This document shows, one piece after another, positions 25,430 through 34,340 of a DNA stretch of 64,000 nt (position 1 is its first letter; each line of letters begins with the position of its first letter). The DNA is from Bacteroidetes bacterium HGW-Bacteroidetes-6 (GTDB lineage: Bacteria; Bacteroidota; Bacteroidia; Bacteroidales; DTU049). The notes below the pieces were generated by a model. That model ran no database searches and was not told where the DNA came from. It saw only the letters and a program-made list of their open reading frames with translations. Made by a program: the position numbers and the translations under genes. The DNA lies in assembly GCA_002842495.1 (NCBI GenBank), contig PHDB01000005.1, positions 1 to 64,000 on the forward strand. Reading direction: 5' to 3'.

Positions 25430-27043
25430 ATGAAAAAGTTATATATAATAGTCTTAATTGCGGTAATAGTTTCCTCATGCCATATGAGCGGGGTAGATTA
25501 TCCAATTTTAATCAATCTGGAAAATGAGCAAGATTCTAAAGGATTTGCAGAAATTACTGCTTTAATAGAAACATCCTCTCCAAAGCAAAGCAATGTGGAA
25601 TTTTCAGAAAATAATATTGTTCTGATGGACTTTAAATCCGGTAAACTTCTGAGATTTGACCGAGAAGAAAAATTTTTGAATCTAGTTGCAAAGAGAGGCG
25701 TGGAAGAAGGCGATTTTTTCTCATATATCACTCACAAAATTGATGAAAAGAACCAAGTTATATATATTCTAGATTGGTGTAAAATTCTAAAATTCAGCAT
25801 TCATGGCAATTACTTGGGATCATTAACGGTTTTAGATCCGAAGGTGCCCGAAGATGGTGTTCCCGATGATTTAATATTAACACCTGACGGGAATTTATTG
25901 ATACATATTAATAATTACTTGGGATGGGCAAAATACGATTATACAATTATTGACACTTTAGGAAACGAAATTTCTCATCATTTGGTGAAGACAAACTATG
26001 ACAGAACAAAATTACCCACCAAACATCAAAAATTGGGAGTTGCTTCATATTTTTATGATAATACACTTCATGTGAAAGATTACGGTGACACGCTATTTAT
26101 GATTATTAACAACCAGTTTAAACCAAAATATATTTTCAACAGTAAATTATCATTAGCCGGCAAAGAAGTATTGACCTATAAGGATCACGATTCAGCCCTG
26201 AGATATTCTAATGTATTTGAAAATAAAGATTTCGTTATTTTCAAGGCCATTGACCAGGAAAATTGTTACGCTGGGAAATACAATAAAAAGAAGAAAAATG
26301 CGAAGATATATAAAGAAGCTTTCGCAAATTGTAGTCGTGTTGAAGAATTCGCTGACAAACTGCTCCAGAAGATCCCGGATACTATCCTATCCAAAATCGC
26401 AGATAACATCTCAGACAATCCGAAGCAGTTTCTCGAGAATGTAAATGGTTATATATTTAGAATGATAGAGATAGATAACGGCATTTATATTGGAGAAACA
26501 GAGGTAACTCATGCTCTATGGAAATCAGTTTACGGAGAATATTATCCAACTTATAAAAGAGATAAAAATGAACCTGTTAGTTATGTATCATGGTTCACAG
26601 CAGTTGCTTTTACACAAAAATTAAGCAAAATAACAGGTAAAAAATATCGTTTACCAACTGAAGAAGAATGGGATAAAGCGACTGGTGCAAATTCGCGTAA
26701 TCTAGGCTGGTCCGGAACAGAAAAAGAAGAGGAATTGTATTTATACGCGAACTATAACAATAAGGTTCAAAATAGAATATTACCTGTGAAAACTAAAAAG
26801 CCTAATCAGTTAGGATTTTATGACCTGAGCGGAAATGTGAGTGAATGGTGCATTGATTGGTCTAATCCTGAACCCTATAAATATAAGAATCACTATCTAG
26901 GCCCTTATATGGGAACGACTAAGATTGCAAAAGGAGGAAGCTATTCCTCCAAAGCAGAATTGATGACTATTAATATAAATAATAGCGTTCTGCCAAATAT
27001 GTCTAATAAAACAATGGGAATTAGATTAGCGTTAGAATTATGA
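25430..27043 (+). CDS. Six-bladed propeller lipoprotein fused to a SUMF1-like domain
   Basis: 537 aa with a lipoprotein signal (LIAVIVSSCHM). Residues about 25-300 are a BF3164-like six-bladed beta-propeller (ILDWCKILKFSIHGNYLG). Residues about 340-537 are a SUMF1/formylglycine-generating-enzyme-type domain (GETEVTHALWKSV, YRLPTEEEWDKATGA, FYDLSGNVSEWCIDW, KGGSY). The catalytic cysteines of true FGE after the GGS(F/Y) motif are absent, so it is probably a binding or scaffold version, like gliding-motility lipoproteins. It starts 6 bp after the SPASM gene and is part of the same operon. Propeller-SUMF1 fusions are unusual. Confidence 0.72.
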   Translation: MKKLYIIVLIAVIVSSCHMSGVDYPILINLENEQDSKGFAEITALIETSSPKQSNVEFSENNIVLMDFKSGKLLRFDREEKFLNLVAKRGVEEGDFFSYITHKIDEKNQVIYILDWCKILKFSIHGNYLGSLTVLDPKVPEDGVPDDLILTPDGNLLIHINNYLGWAKYDYTIIDTLGNEISHHLVKTNYDRTKLPTKHQKLGVASYFYDNTLHVKDYGDTLFMIINNQFKPKYIFNSKLSLAGKEVLTYKDHDSALRYSNVFENKDFVIFKAIDQENCYAGKYNKKKKNAKIYKEAFANCSRVEEFADKLLQKIPDTILSKIADNISDNPKQFLENVNGYIFRMIEIDNGIYIGETEVTHALWKSVYGEYYPTYKRDKNEPVSYVSWFTAVAFTQKLSKITGKKYRLPTEEEWDKATGANSRNLGWSGTEKEEELYLYANYNNKVQNRILPVKTKKPNQLGFYDLSGNVSEWCIDWSNPEPYKYKNHYLGPYMGTTKIAKGGSYSSKAELMTININNSVLPNMSNKTMGIRLALEL

Positions 27044-28170
27044 AGAAATGTCTATTATTTATACTGGTATTGTTATCATCCTGTCGGCAGAATGAACAAG
27101 ACCTTAATGTTATAAGTATAAATCCAGATTCCCAGGGGGAATTCACGTTTAATGACGTATATGAATTACAATCGGTTATTCCTCTTGAGACTATCGATTC
27201 GTCTTTATTCGGAGAAGTAGCGAATATTATTTTTATTAAAGAGAATTTATTCATTTTATCCGGAAGAAAATTCAGCAGATATTACTATACAGTATTTGAT
27301 ACCACCGGGAATTTTTTGTACAGACAGAATAAAACAGGAAGAGGACCGGGTGAGTATACACGAATCAGTAATTTTATGTCAAATGGCGACAGCTTAATTG
27401 TAAAATCCGATAATAAACTTACATATTACGATATTGAAGGAAAATACATAACAGAGAAATCGGGCCCTTCAACTGTTTTTTTAGCAATGGAATACATGCC
27501 CGATGGTTGTTACCTTATAAACTATTCAATAACATCTGCCGATACCGTTGACGGCAAATATTATTCTCTTAAGCTGTACTCTCCCACAGGTGAATATATA
27601 AAAGGGTTTCTTCCAATACCTAAAGCAGTTACCGAGCGTCCTTTTTTTTCGGAAGGAACAACTTTTATTTCTAAAAATAGCAGAACATATTTCTTCCCTT
27701 TGACACATAATTCAATCTTCGAGTTTCGCTCAGAAGATAAATCATTTAATGAGCTATATAAAATTAAAATAGAAGGAATACCGGAGTTTGACATATTCAA
27801 TGTTACGCCTGCACAACTTGAGGGTTCAAATTGGATTAGGAGTAAGAGCATGATATGGCTTCTGGATATAAATGATAAGTTTCTGACATTAAGGATAAAC
27901 TATGGGACAAAGAGAAACATTGCCATTGTCAACCGGGAAGACAATAAGACGATTCTGATTCCAAACGAAAAATTCAATGATGAGCTAAATGAATTACCAG
28001 TAATTCCTATAAATAATAACAAAGGTACACTGGTTTCTATCGTAAATTCTTTATCAATAATAGAAACTCAAACTAAAAATCCAAATTCGATAGGTTCAAA
28101 ACTAAAGGCGACACTCACAGATAACTCAAATTCTGTAATTATTGTGTATAAAATGAAACAAAAGCGCTAA
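27040..28170 (+). CDS. Six-bladed beta-propeller lipoprotein
   Basis: 376 aa with the lipobox LVLLSSCRQ. The body matches the Bacteroidetes six-bladed propeller family: an N-terminal IPLETIDSSLFGEVANI segment, VFDTTGNFLYRQNKTGRGPGEY and repeated blade strands. The RGPGEY motif is the family hallmark. The start overlaps the preceding stop by 4 bp (ATGA), indicating coupling. Such proteins are frequent in Bacteroidetes peptide clusters; a role in immunity, export or sensing is possible but unproven. Confidence 0.75.
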   Translation: MKKCLLFILVLLSSCRQNEQDLNVISINPDSQGEFTFNDVYELQSVIPLETIDSSLFGEVANIIFIKENLFILSGRKFSRYYYTVFDTTGNFLYRQNKTGRGPGEYTRISNFMSNGDSLIVKSDNKLTYYDIEGKYITEKSGPSTVFLAMEYMPDGCYLINYSITSADTVDGKYYSLKLYSPTGEYIKGFLPIPKAVTERPFFSEGTTFISKNSRTYFFPLTHNSIFEFRSEDKSFNELYKIKIEGIPEFDIFNVTPAQLEGSNWIRSKSMIWLLDINDKFLTLRINYGTKRNIAIVNREDNKTILIPNEKFNDELNELPVIPINNNKGTLVSIVNSLSIIETQTKNPNSIGSKLKATLTDNSNSVIIVYKMKQKR

Positions 28171-28196
28171 TTATATAAATTATTCATATTTGACTC

Positions 28197-30392
28197 ATGA
28201 AATTTCCACATTACTCACAATTAGACTCGAGGGACTGTGGGCCGACTTGTCTTAGAATGATTTCCAAATACTATGGCAAAACATTTAGTCTTGATACTTT
28301 GCGCCAAAGGAGTGAATATACTAGGCAAGGTGTATCTATGCTTGGGATAAGTAATGCCGCTGAAAGTATAGGATTTAAATCGTTGGGAGCAAAGCTATCC
28401 TTTCAAGAATTATGCGAAGCACCTCTGCCTTGTATCGTTCACTGGAATCAAAATCATTTTGTTGTAGTCTATAAAATAAAACGTACCGGTAAAAGAATAA
28501 AAATATATGTAGCAGACCCTGCCGCCCGGTTGGCAGCGTTTACTCCGGAAGAATTCAATCGCTCCTGGATAAGCACAAAGTCCGGAGGAGAAGATAAGGG
28601 TATCGCTTTGCTTCTGGAACCTACCCCTGAATTTTATGTCGAACCAGGAGAGAAGGTTAATAGAAACGGCTTTGGATTTTTATACTCATATGTAAAGCCA
28701 TATAAACAATTTATTCTGCAACTTATAATCGGGTTAATATTTGGTAGCCTTATTCAATTGATATTACCCTTTTTAACCCAGAATATTGTCGATATAGGCA
28801 TTGGAACTAAGAATATAAATTTTATATGGCTGGTGTTGATTGCTCAAATGGTATTGGCATTGAGTACTGCTTCAGTTAATTTTATCAGGAGTTGGATATT
28901 ATTGCATTTGGGAGCCAGAATCAATATCTCTCTCATTTCGGATTTTCTTATAAAATTGATGCGTCTGCCTGTTGGTTTTTTTGATACTAAAATGACTGGC
29001 GATCTAATGCAGAGAATTGGCGACCATAAAAGAATTCAGACTTTTTTAACCGGTTCTTCACTCAATATTCTATTTTCATTTTTCAATATAGTAATATTCG
29101 GGATTGTGCTACTCTACTATAATATAGCCATTTTCTCTATTTTCTTTATTGCCTCCAGCCTATATATTCTTTGGATATCTCTGTTTATGAAAAGACGGAG
29201 AGAGCTGGATTACAAATCGTTTACCCAAAATGCAGCCACTCAAAGTAGTGTTATCCAACTAATCACCGGTATGCAGGAAATAAAGCTTAATACTTGTGAA
29301 AAGCAGAAGAGATGGGAGTGGGAAAGAATTCAGGCAAAGTTGTTCAAAATTAGCACCAAAGGATTAGCATTGGGCCAGTATCAAGAAGCTGGAGGAACAT
29401 TAATAAACCAATTTAAGAATATTATTATTACTGTTGTTGCAGCAAACTCAGTAATTAAAGGTGATTTGACTCTTGGTATGATGTTGTCTGTGCAATATAT
29501 TATTGGACAGCTTGATGCTCCAATTTCTCAAATTATTGTATTTGTACAACAGACTCAGGATGCAAGAATTAGTCTTGAACGATTGGCCGAAATACATGGT
29601 AAAGATGATGAAGAGGCTGTAGACAGCTCCCTGATAACAGAAATTCCAAAAGACAAGGCTCTGTTAATAAATAACCTTTCATTTAAATATGCCGGAAGTG
29701 GAGAAGATTATGTGTTAAGGGACATCAATCTAACAATTCCCTCCGGAAAGACAACAGCCATCGTTGGAGTCAGCGGAAGCGGTAAGACAACAATTATTAA
29801 GCTATTGTTAGGTTTTTATCCTCCATCAAAAGGATTGCTGATGTTAGGCGAAAACAATTTAAATACCTTTAGTATGAATGCGTGGCGCAAGAAGTGTGGC
29901 GTTGTAATGCAGGATGGCTTTATTTTCTCAGACACAATTGCCAATAATATTGCTCCGGGAGCGGAGCATATAGATAAAGAGAAATTAGGCCAAGCCGTTG
30001 AAATTGCCAACATTCTGGATTTTATTGAATCTCTTCCACTGGGGTATAATACTAAAATCGGACAAGAGGGTGTAGGGCTGAGTCAAGGGCAGAAGCAACG
30101 GATATTAATCGCTCGGGCAGTATATAAGGATCCTCAGTTTATCTTTCTGGATGAGGCTACAAACGCGCTGGATTCAAACAATGAGAGAACAATAATGGAA
30201 AACTTGGATGATTTTTTCATTGGAAAAACCGTGATTATTGTAGCTCACAGGCTTAGCACAGTGAAAAATGCAGATAAAATTGTTGTTCTTGATAAAGGGC
30301 TTATCATAGAGGAGGGCACTCATCAGGAACTGACTGCAGCAAAAGGGGCCTACTTTCAGTTAGTGAAAAACCAATTAGAACTTGGGAATTAA
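28197..30392 (+). CDS. Peptidase C39-domain ABC exporter (PCAT)
   Basis: 731 aa. The N-terminal C39 peptidase has the catalytic Cys14 in DCGPTCLRM, a histidine in HWNQNHFVVV and the aspartate in YVADPA. It is followed by a six-helix exporter domain (about 165-440) and an ATPase domain with Walker A GVSGSGKTT (about 524), signature LSQGQKQR (about 628), Walker B FIFLDEA (about 648) and a VAHRLST H-loop. It removes double-glycine leaders while exporting the peptide. It is the only complete exporter in the island and is nearly identical at its start to the stub at 21824. Confidence 0.92.
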   Translation: MKFPHYSQLDSRDCGPTCLRMISKYYGKTFSLDTLRQRSEYTRQGVSMLGISNAAESIGFKSLGAKLSFQELCEAPLPCIVHWNQNHFVVVYKIKRTGKRIKIYVADPAARLAAFTPEEFNRSWISTKSGGEDKGIALLLEPTPEFYVEPGEKVNRNGFGFLYSYVKPYKQFILQLIIGLIFGSLIQLILPFLTQNIVDIGIGTKNINFIWLVLIAQMVLALSTASVNFIRSWILLHLGARINISLISDFLIKLMRLPVGFFDTKMTGDLMQRIGDHKRIQTFLTGSSLNILFSFFNIVIFGIVLLYYNIAIFSIFFIASSLYILWISLFMKRRRELDYKSFTQNAATQSSVIQLITGMQEIKLNTCEKQKRWEWERIQAKLFKISTKGLALGQYQEAGGTLINQFKNIIITVVAANSVIKGDLTLGMMLSVQYIIGQLDAPISQIIVFVQQTQDARISLERLAEIHGKDDEEAVDSSLITEIPKDKALLINNLSFKYAGSGEDYVLRDINLTIPSGKTTAIVGVSGSGKTTIIKLLLGFYPPSKGLLMLGENNLNTFSMNAWRKKCGVVMQDGFIFSDTIANNIAPGAEHIDKEKLGQAVEIANILDFIESLPLGYNTKIGQEGVGLSQGQKQRILIARAVYKDPQFIFLDEATNALDSNNERTIMENLDDFFIGKTVIIVAHRLSTVKNADKIVVLDKGLIIEEGTHQELTAAKGAYFQLVKNQLELGN

Positions 30393-30394
30393 TT

Positions 30395-31714
30395 ATGGCA
30401 ACGAAAAATGATTACAATATTGAGATTCGCTCAGAAGAGGTGAATGATATCTTGTCCAGACCGCCACGTTGGATAATTCGTTGGGGCATAGGTGTAATTT
30501 TCCTTGTAGTCCTCATTATTCTAGTTGGGAGTTCTTTCTTCAAATATCCGGATGTTATTACAGCACCTATAACTGTTACATCCGAGATATTGCCGGCAAA
30601 TATTATCTCAAAAGTAAGTGGCCGGCTTGAGAAGCTTTTTGTAAAAGATGAAGATTCGGTTGAAGCAAATGAAGTTGTTTCTATTATTGAAAATCCAACG
30701 GAGTATTCGAGTTATAAAATACTTAAAGATTTGTGCAACAGCTTTTCTAAATTAATCTCAAGCGGAGAAATTCTTAATAGTCCAACATTTCCAGTCAATC
30801 TTAAATTAGGTAATATTCAGTCTGCATATACTCAATTTCTGAAAAGCTATAATGACTTCAAAAATTTTATGGAAATTAATTATCACGAGAAAAAGATTGT
30901 ATTTATTAAAAATCAGATTGAACAACAAAAACTAATGTTGAATTTAAGTGAACGGCAGTTGATTATCTCTTCTGAACAATATGAACTATCAAAACGATCA
31001 TACATAAGAGATTCGCTACTCTTTGGGCTTGGCGTTTTATCTCAGACAGATATAGAACAAAGTCAAACTAAGTTTCTTGCTGCTAACCAGCAATTTGAAA
31101 ATACGAAATCATCAATTATTAATATGAAGCTGTCCATATTACAGGCAGATCAGTCGGTTTTTGAACTTAACCAAGATAAGGAAGATATTGTAAAAAGTTA
31201 TGAAAACTCAATCATAGGTAATTTTAATATTTTGTTATCTCAAATAACTGAATGGGAGAGAAGCTATCTACTAATTAGCCCTATAAGAGGAATTGTGGCC
31301 TTGACGAGCTTTTGGCAGGAAAACCAAAATATTAATGCAGGAGAAATTGTGTTGACAATAATTCCCAATATGAATAAGGGGATATCCGGCAAGATTTATT
31401 TACCAATGCAAGGAGCAGGGAAAATAAGAATCGGACAAAAAGTAAATGTGAAGTTTGATAACTATCCGTTTATGCAATATGGTATGATTCAAGTTGAAAT
31501 AATGACTATTTCAAAAGTGCCGACTACTATTAATAATAAAAAAGTTCTAATTCTTAATGTAAAATTTCCAGATGGTTTAATTACAAACTACGGAATTAAA
31601 TTAGAGCTGGGAGAAGAAATGTCTGGAACAAGTGAAATTATCACAGAAGATTTAAGTCTATTTCAGAGGTTTATAAATCCAATTAAGCATATAATAAAGA
31701 AAAATTCACTTTAG
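30395..31714 (+). CDS. HlyD-family membrane fusion protein
   Basis: 439 aa with one N-terminal membrane helix (GVIFLVVLIILVGSSFF), a biotinyl-lipoyl-like half (ISKVSGRLEKLFVKDEDSVE), a long coiled-coil middle and a C-terminal LISPIRGIVALTSFWQENQN plus IGQKVNVKFDNYP region. It is the periplasmic adaptor for the ABC exporter whose gene ends 2 bp upstream. The outer-membrane TolC-like channel is not encoded here and must come from elsewhere in the genome. Confidence 0.88.
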   Translation: MATKNDYNIEIRSEEVNDILSRPPRWIIRWGIGVIFLVVLIILVGSSFFKYPDVITAPITVTSEILPANIISKVSGRLEKLFVKDEDSVEANEVVSIIENPTEYSSYKILKDLCNSFSKLISSGEILNSPTFPVNLKLGNIQSAYTQFLKSYNDFKNFMEINYHEKKIVFIKNQIEQQKLMLNLSERQLIISSEQYELSKRSYIRDSLLFGLGVLSQTDIEQSQTKFLAANQQFENTKSSIINMKLSILQADQSVFELNQDKEDIVKSYENSIIGNFNILLSQITEWERSYLLISPIRGIVALTSFWQENQNINAGEIVLTIIPNMNKGISGKIYLPMQGAGKIRIGQKVNVKFDNYPFMQYGMIQVEIMTISKVPTTINNKKVLILNVKFPDGLITNYGIKLELGEEMSGTSEIITEDLSLFQRFINPIKHIIKKNSL

Positions 31715-31721
31715 CTTCAAT

Positions 31722-31759
31722 TGTCAGAATCCCCTTTTAGGGGGTCCAATAGTCCGACA
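31722..31759 (-). mobile_element. 38-bp relic of IS3 ends
   Basis: In the minus orientation it reads TGTCGGAC, TATTGGACCCCCTAAAAGGG, GATTCTGACA: the left and right ends of the IS3 element seen at 21954-22560 joined with almost nothing between them. It is an extreme deletion derivative lying just after the last exporter gene. Confidence 0.65.
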
Positions 31760-31774
31760 AAAAGGGAATTTTGA

Positions 31775-31812
31775 CCCCCCACCAGGGAACGCCGACTGAA
31801 AGGAGGCAGTCC
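31775..31812 (+). repeat. Third copy of the GC-rich core repeat (partial)
   Basis: CCCCCCACCAGGGAACGCCG, then ACTGAAAGGAGGCAGTCC, matching the cores at 15556 and 15638, but truncated before the closing GGTGGGG. Same orientation as those copies, 16.2 kb away, bracketing the peptide island. Confidence 0.75.
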
Positions 31813-31934
31813 TATCCGAACCACCCTAATTTACTATCAACTGTTTTACAGATATTTAACATTTCGATCCATAATTTTCTACTGTAAAATATGGCAACTT
31901 TTGTAAGTTATGAATCAAAAGTCTATATTTACAT

Positions 31935-31957
31935 ACCACTACGATATATGTAGTGGT
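31935..31957 (+). promoter_or_regulatory. Operator-like palindrome of the AbiE operon
   Basis: ACCACTAC-gatatat-GTAGTGGT, a perfect 8-bp inverted repeat lying 15 bp before the preferred abiEi start. AbiEi antitoxins repress their own operon by binding inverted repeats in the promoter, so this is a likely operator. Confidence 0.6.
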
Positions 31958-31972
31958 TTGCAAATATACAAC

Positions 31973-32788
31973 ATGAATAATTTAATAGAAAAGAATAAGA
32001 TTGCAAATTGGGACAAATTCTTTGTGGAACTGCAATCACAAGGTCGTTACACCTTTGCTTTTGATGAGTTGCGTGGTCGGTTCGATTTATCGGAAGAAAC
32101 GCTTTTGCAAGGATTGTACAGGTATAAAGTTAAGAAGCAGATAGCACAAATCCGTAAGGGTTTTTACGCTATTATTTCACCCGAATATTCCAAGCAAGGA
32201 ATGTTGCCACCATATTTGTTTATCGACGATTTAATGAAATCGCTAAATAAGCCATATTATGTGGCATTACTATCTGCGGCGGCTTTGAATGGCGCAGCAC
32301 ATCAGCAGCCCATGGAGTATTTTGTGATAGCACAAACCCCTGCCCCAAGAAGCATTAACAGTAAGAAGTTGAAAATTTTGTTTTTATCGAAAAACAATTG
32401 GGAACAGGATGATATTGTACAAAAGACAACCAATGTAGGTTACATCAATGTTTCTTCTCCCGAATTGACGGCACTTGATTTATTGTCTTATAACGAAAAA
32501 ATTGGACTAAACAGGGCGACAACCGTATTGCAGGAATTGGCGCAAGTTATGAAAGTATCTACGCTTTCACGAACGGCCAAGCGATTCCCAAGTACGCCGG
32601 TTATTCAGCGCTTAGGCTATATTTTTGATAAAGTTTTAGGTGAAAAAAAATTGGCCGAAGCATTGTTGAAAATATTAAATAGTAGAACCGTTGTCCCGGT
32701 CTTGCTATCTGTTCAAAAAGAGAAACAAGGCGAGGTAGATGAAATATGGAAAGTAATTAAAAATATGGAAATAGAAAGCGATTTATGA
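31973..32788 (+). CDS. abiEi: AbiEi family antitoxin
   Basis: 271 aa from the ATG at 31973 (a longer form from 31910 would translate through the operator-like palindrome, so I prefer the shorter one). It has an N-terminal winged helix (FAFDELRGRFDLSEETLLQGLYRYKVKKQI, RKGFYAI), then the AbiEi C-terminal region with YYVALLSAAALNGAAHQQP and VSSPELTALDLL. It is the antitoxin and repressor of a type IV toxin-antitoxin phage-abortive system. Its stop overlaps the toxin start by 4 bp. Confidence 0.85.
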   Translation: MNNLIEKNKIANWDKFFVELQSQGRYTFAFDELRGRFDLSEETLLQGLYRYKVKKQIAQIRKGFYAIISPEYSKQGMLPPYLFIDDLMKSLNKPYYVALLSAAALNGAAHQQPMEYFVIAQTPAPRSINSKKLKILFLSKNNWEQDDIVQKTTNVGYINVSSPELTALDLLSYNEKIGLNRATTVLQELAQVMKVSTLSRTAKRFPSTPVIQRLGYIFDKVLGEKKLAEALLKILNSRTVVPVLLSVQKEKQGEVDEIWKVIKNMEIESDL

Positions 32789-33576
32789 TACCTCAACGAT
32801 ACTTGGTTGAATGGAAAACGCAAGCCCCTTGGCCTGCTAATGCACAAGTCGAACAAGATTTAATCATTACAAGGGCGCTGGTAGAAATATTTTCCGACGA
32901 TTTATTGAAAAATGCATTGGCTTTTCGAGGAGGAACAGCCTTGCATAAGTTGTATTTACAGCCACAAGCGCGCTATTCCGAAGACATTGATTTAGTGCAA
33001 ATCAATTCTGAACCAATCAACCCTATACTCAAACAAATCCGTGAGCGACTGTCGTTTCTTGGTACAAAGAGGACAGTAAAGCAACATATTCACAACAACA
33101 CCATCATTTACCGTTTTGACACAAGCACACAGCCGATAATCAATATGCGGTTGAAAATAGAAATCAATACACGCGAACATTTTCATGTGTTAGGATTAAA
33201 ACAAATTCCCTACAAAGTAGAAAACGGTTGGTTTTCCGCTGAATGTATGTTGACAGGATACGAATTAGAAGAACTCTTGGGCACAAAATTACGCGCCTTG
33301 TATCAAAGACGAAAAGGTCGCGATTTATTCGATTTATACTGGGCTTTGAGAAACCAACAAGTCGATATTGAAAAACTTATACATTGTTACAAGACCTACA
33401 TGCAGTCTTCGGTTGACAAACCGCCTACACAAAAACAGTTCCTTATTAATATGGCAGAAAAAATGACTGACCACGAATTTTTAGATGATATTCATATTAT
33501 CCTCAAGCCGGGAATTGAATATAACAATGAGGATGCTTGGGAAGTGGTGAGGAGAGAAATAATTGAAAAGATTTAG
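32785..33576 (+). CDS. abiEii: AbiEii family nucleotidyltransferase toxin
   Basis: 263 aa with the nucleotidyltransferase motifs AFRGGTALHKL (GGT at 49-51), RYSEDIDL (65-70, the metal-binding DxD) and the GTKLRALYQRRKGRDLFDLYW helix. AbiEii-type toxins transfer nucleotides, known to act on tRNA in related enzymes, and stop growth after phage infection. It overlaps its antitoxin by ATGA and looks complete and functional. Confidence 0.88.
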   Translation: MIPQRYLVEWKTQAPWPANAQVEQDLIITRALVEIFSDDLLKNALAFRGGTALHKLYLQPQARYSEDIDLVQINSEPINPILKQIRERLSFLGTKRTVKQHIHNNTIIYRFDTSTQPIINMRLKIEINTREHFHVLGLKQIPYKVENGWFSAECMLTGYELEELLGTKLRALYQRRKGRDLFDLYWALRNQQVDIEKLIHCYKTYMQSSVDKPPTQKQFLINMAEKMTDHEFLDDIHIILKPGIEYNNEDAWEVVRREIIEKI

Positions 33577-33581
33577 AAATT

Positions 33582-33886
33582 ATGGACAAAAACAGCCGAG
33601 TAATTTCCGATGCCCCGGAATCAAACGCCGGAGACGATTTTCATGTTCTGTGGTCTATACGAAAATCACTCGAATTATTGAATACAGATGATTATGCACT
33701 CAAAGCAATTACTGTAGAAGGAGTATTTCCCAATGAAGCGAAAAAGCTTGATCCAACAGGGTTTCTATTTTGGGTGTGGATATTACAGAATATTATGGCG
33801 GTGAAAACTTTCAAGATGCAAACAATGTAATATTTTCTCAGCTTAAGTATAGCACTCGAAATGCTAAAATACAAATTGGACTATAA
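33582..33886 (+). pseudogene. Truncated nuclease-type defence gene
   Basis: The N-terminus of a protein with GDDFHVLWSIRKSLELLN and LKAITVEGVFPNEAKKLDP. After a one-base shift near 33770 the frame continues with ITEYYGGENFQDANNVIFSQ and LKYSTRN. These are features of the PD-(D/E)xK-like nuclease domain (DUF4297/Cap4-like) at the start of large NTPase defence proteins. It then ends at a TAA; the ATPase part is missing. It starts 5 bp after the toxin stop, so defence genes were stacked here. Confidence 0.55.
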
Positions 33887-33971
33887 GCGCAATTTCAAAA
33901 GCAAATAAAAGCAAAAAGGATCCATTTTCAGGCTCAATTATTCATCGGTTATCTGTCCTCAAACACAGAGC

Positions 33972-34260
33972 CGAGGTTTATCTATTGAAAAGCTTGTAAT
34001 CTCACTTTATGCCAAAGGAATGAGTGTGTCAGATATTGAGGATGAATTACGTAGTATATATGACATCAACCTTTCCGGATCCTCCCTATCAATTATCATC
34101 AATTAGGTTACACAAGTTGTCGGTATGTGACCTATAAGGATTAAAAAGAGTTTAAAGAGTGATCTTAAAATAATCTACGGAGCTATAAACAAAGATGCAG
34201 CACCAATGCTCTGGATTCGTTTGAGCAGAAATGGGGCGATAGACCTAAATAAGATTACTA
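33972..34260 (+). pseudogene. IS256 transposase remains
   Basis: Two pieces of an IS256-family transposase: an N-terminal RGLSIEKLVISLYAKGMSVS, DIEDELRSIYDINLSGSSLS segment that stops at 34107, and a C-terminal LKSDLKIIYGAINKDAA piece continuing after a frameshift as ALDSFEQKWGDRPK. The central catalytic part is deleted. The insertion probably destroyed the neighbouring nuclease gene. Confidence 0.75.
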
Positions 34261-34340
34261 GAATATTTGATAACAGAATTATATTGTAATAATGAAACCT
34301 CAGTTATCGTTTACGCAAAATTTTGGACAGTGCCTCAGAA

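Noticed and set aside
25430-27043. Active formylglycine-generating enzyme acting on the peptide
   Set aside because: The catalytic cysteines after the GGSY motif are missing, so an oxidase role is not supported by the sequence.
31910-31972. Longer abiEi start
   Set aside because: The extra 21 codons run over a perfect palindrome that looks like the operator, and the conserved protein begins at 31973.
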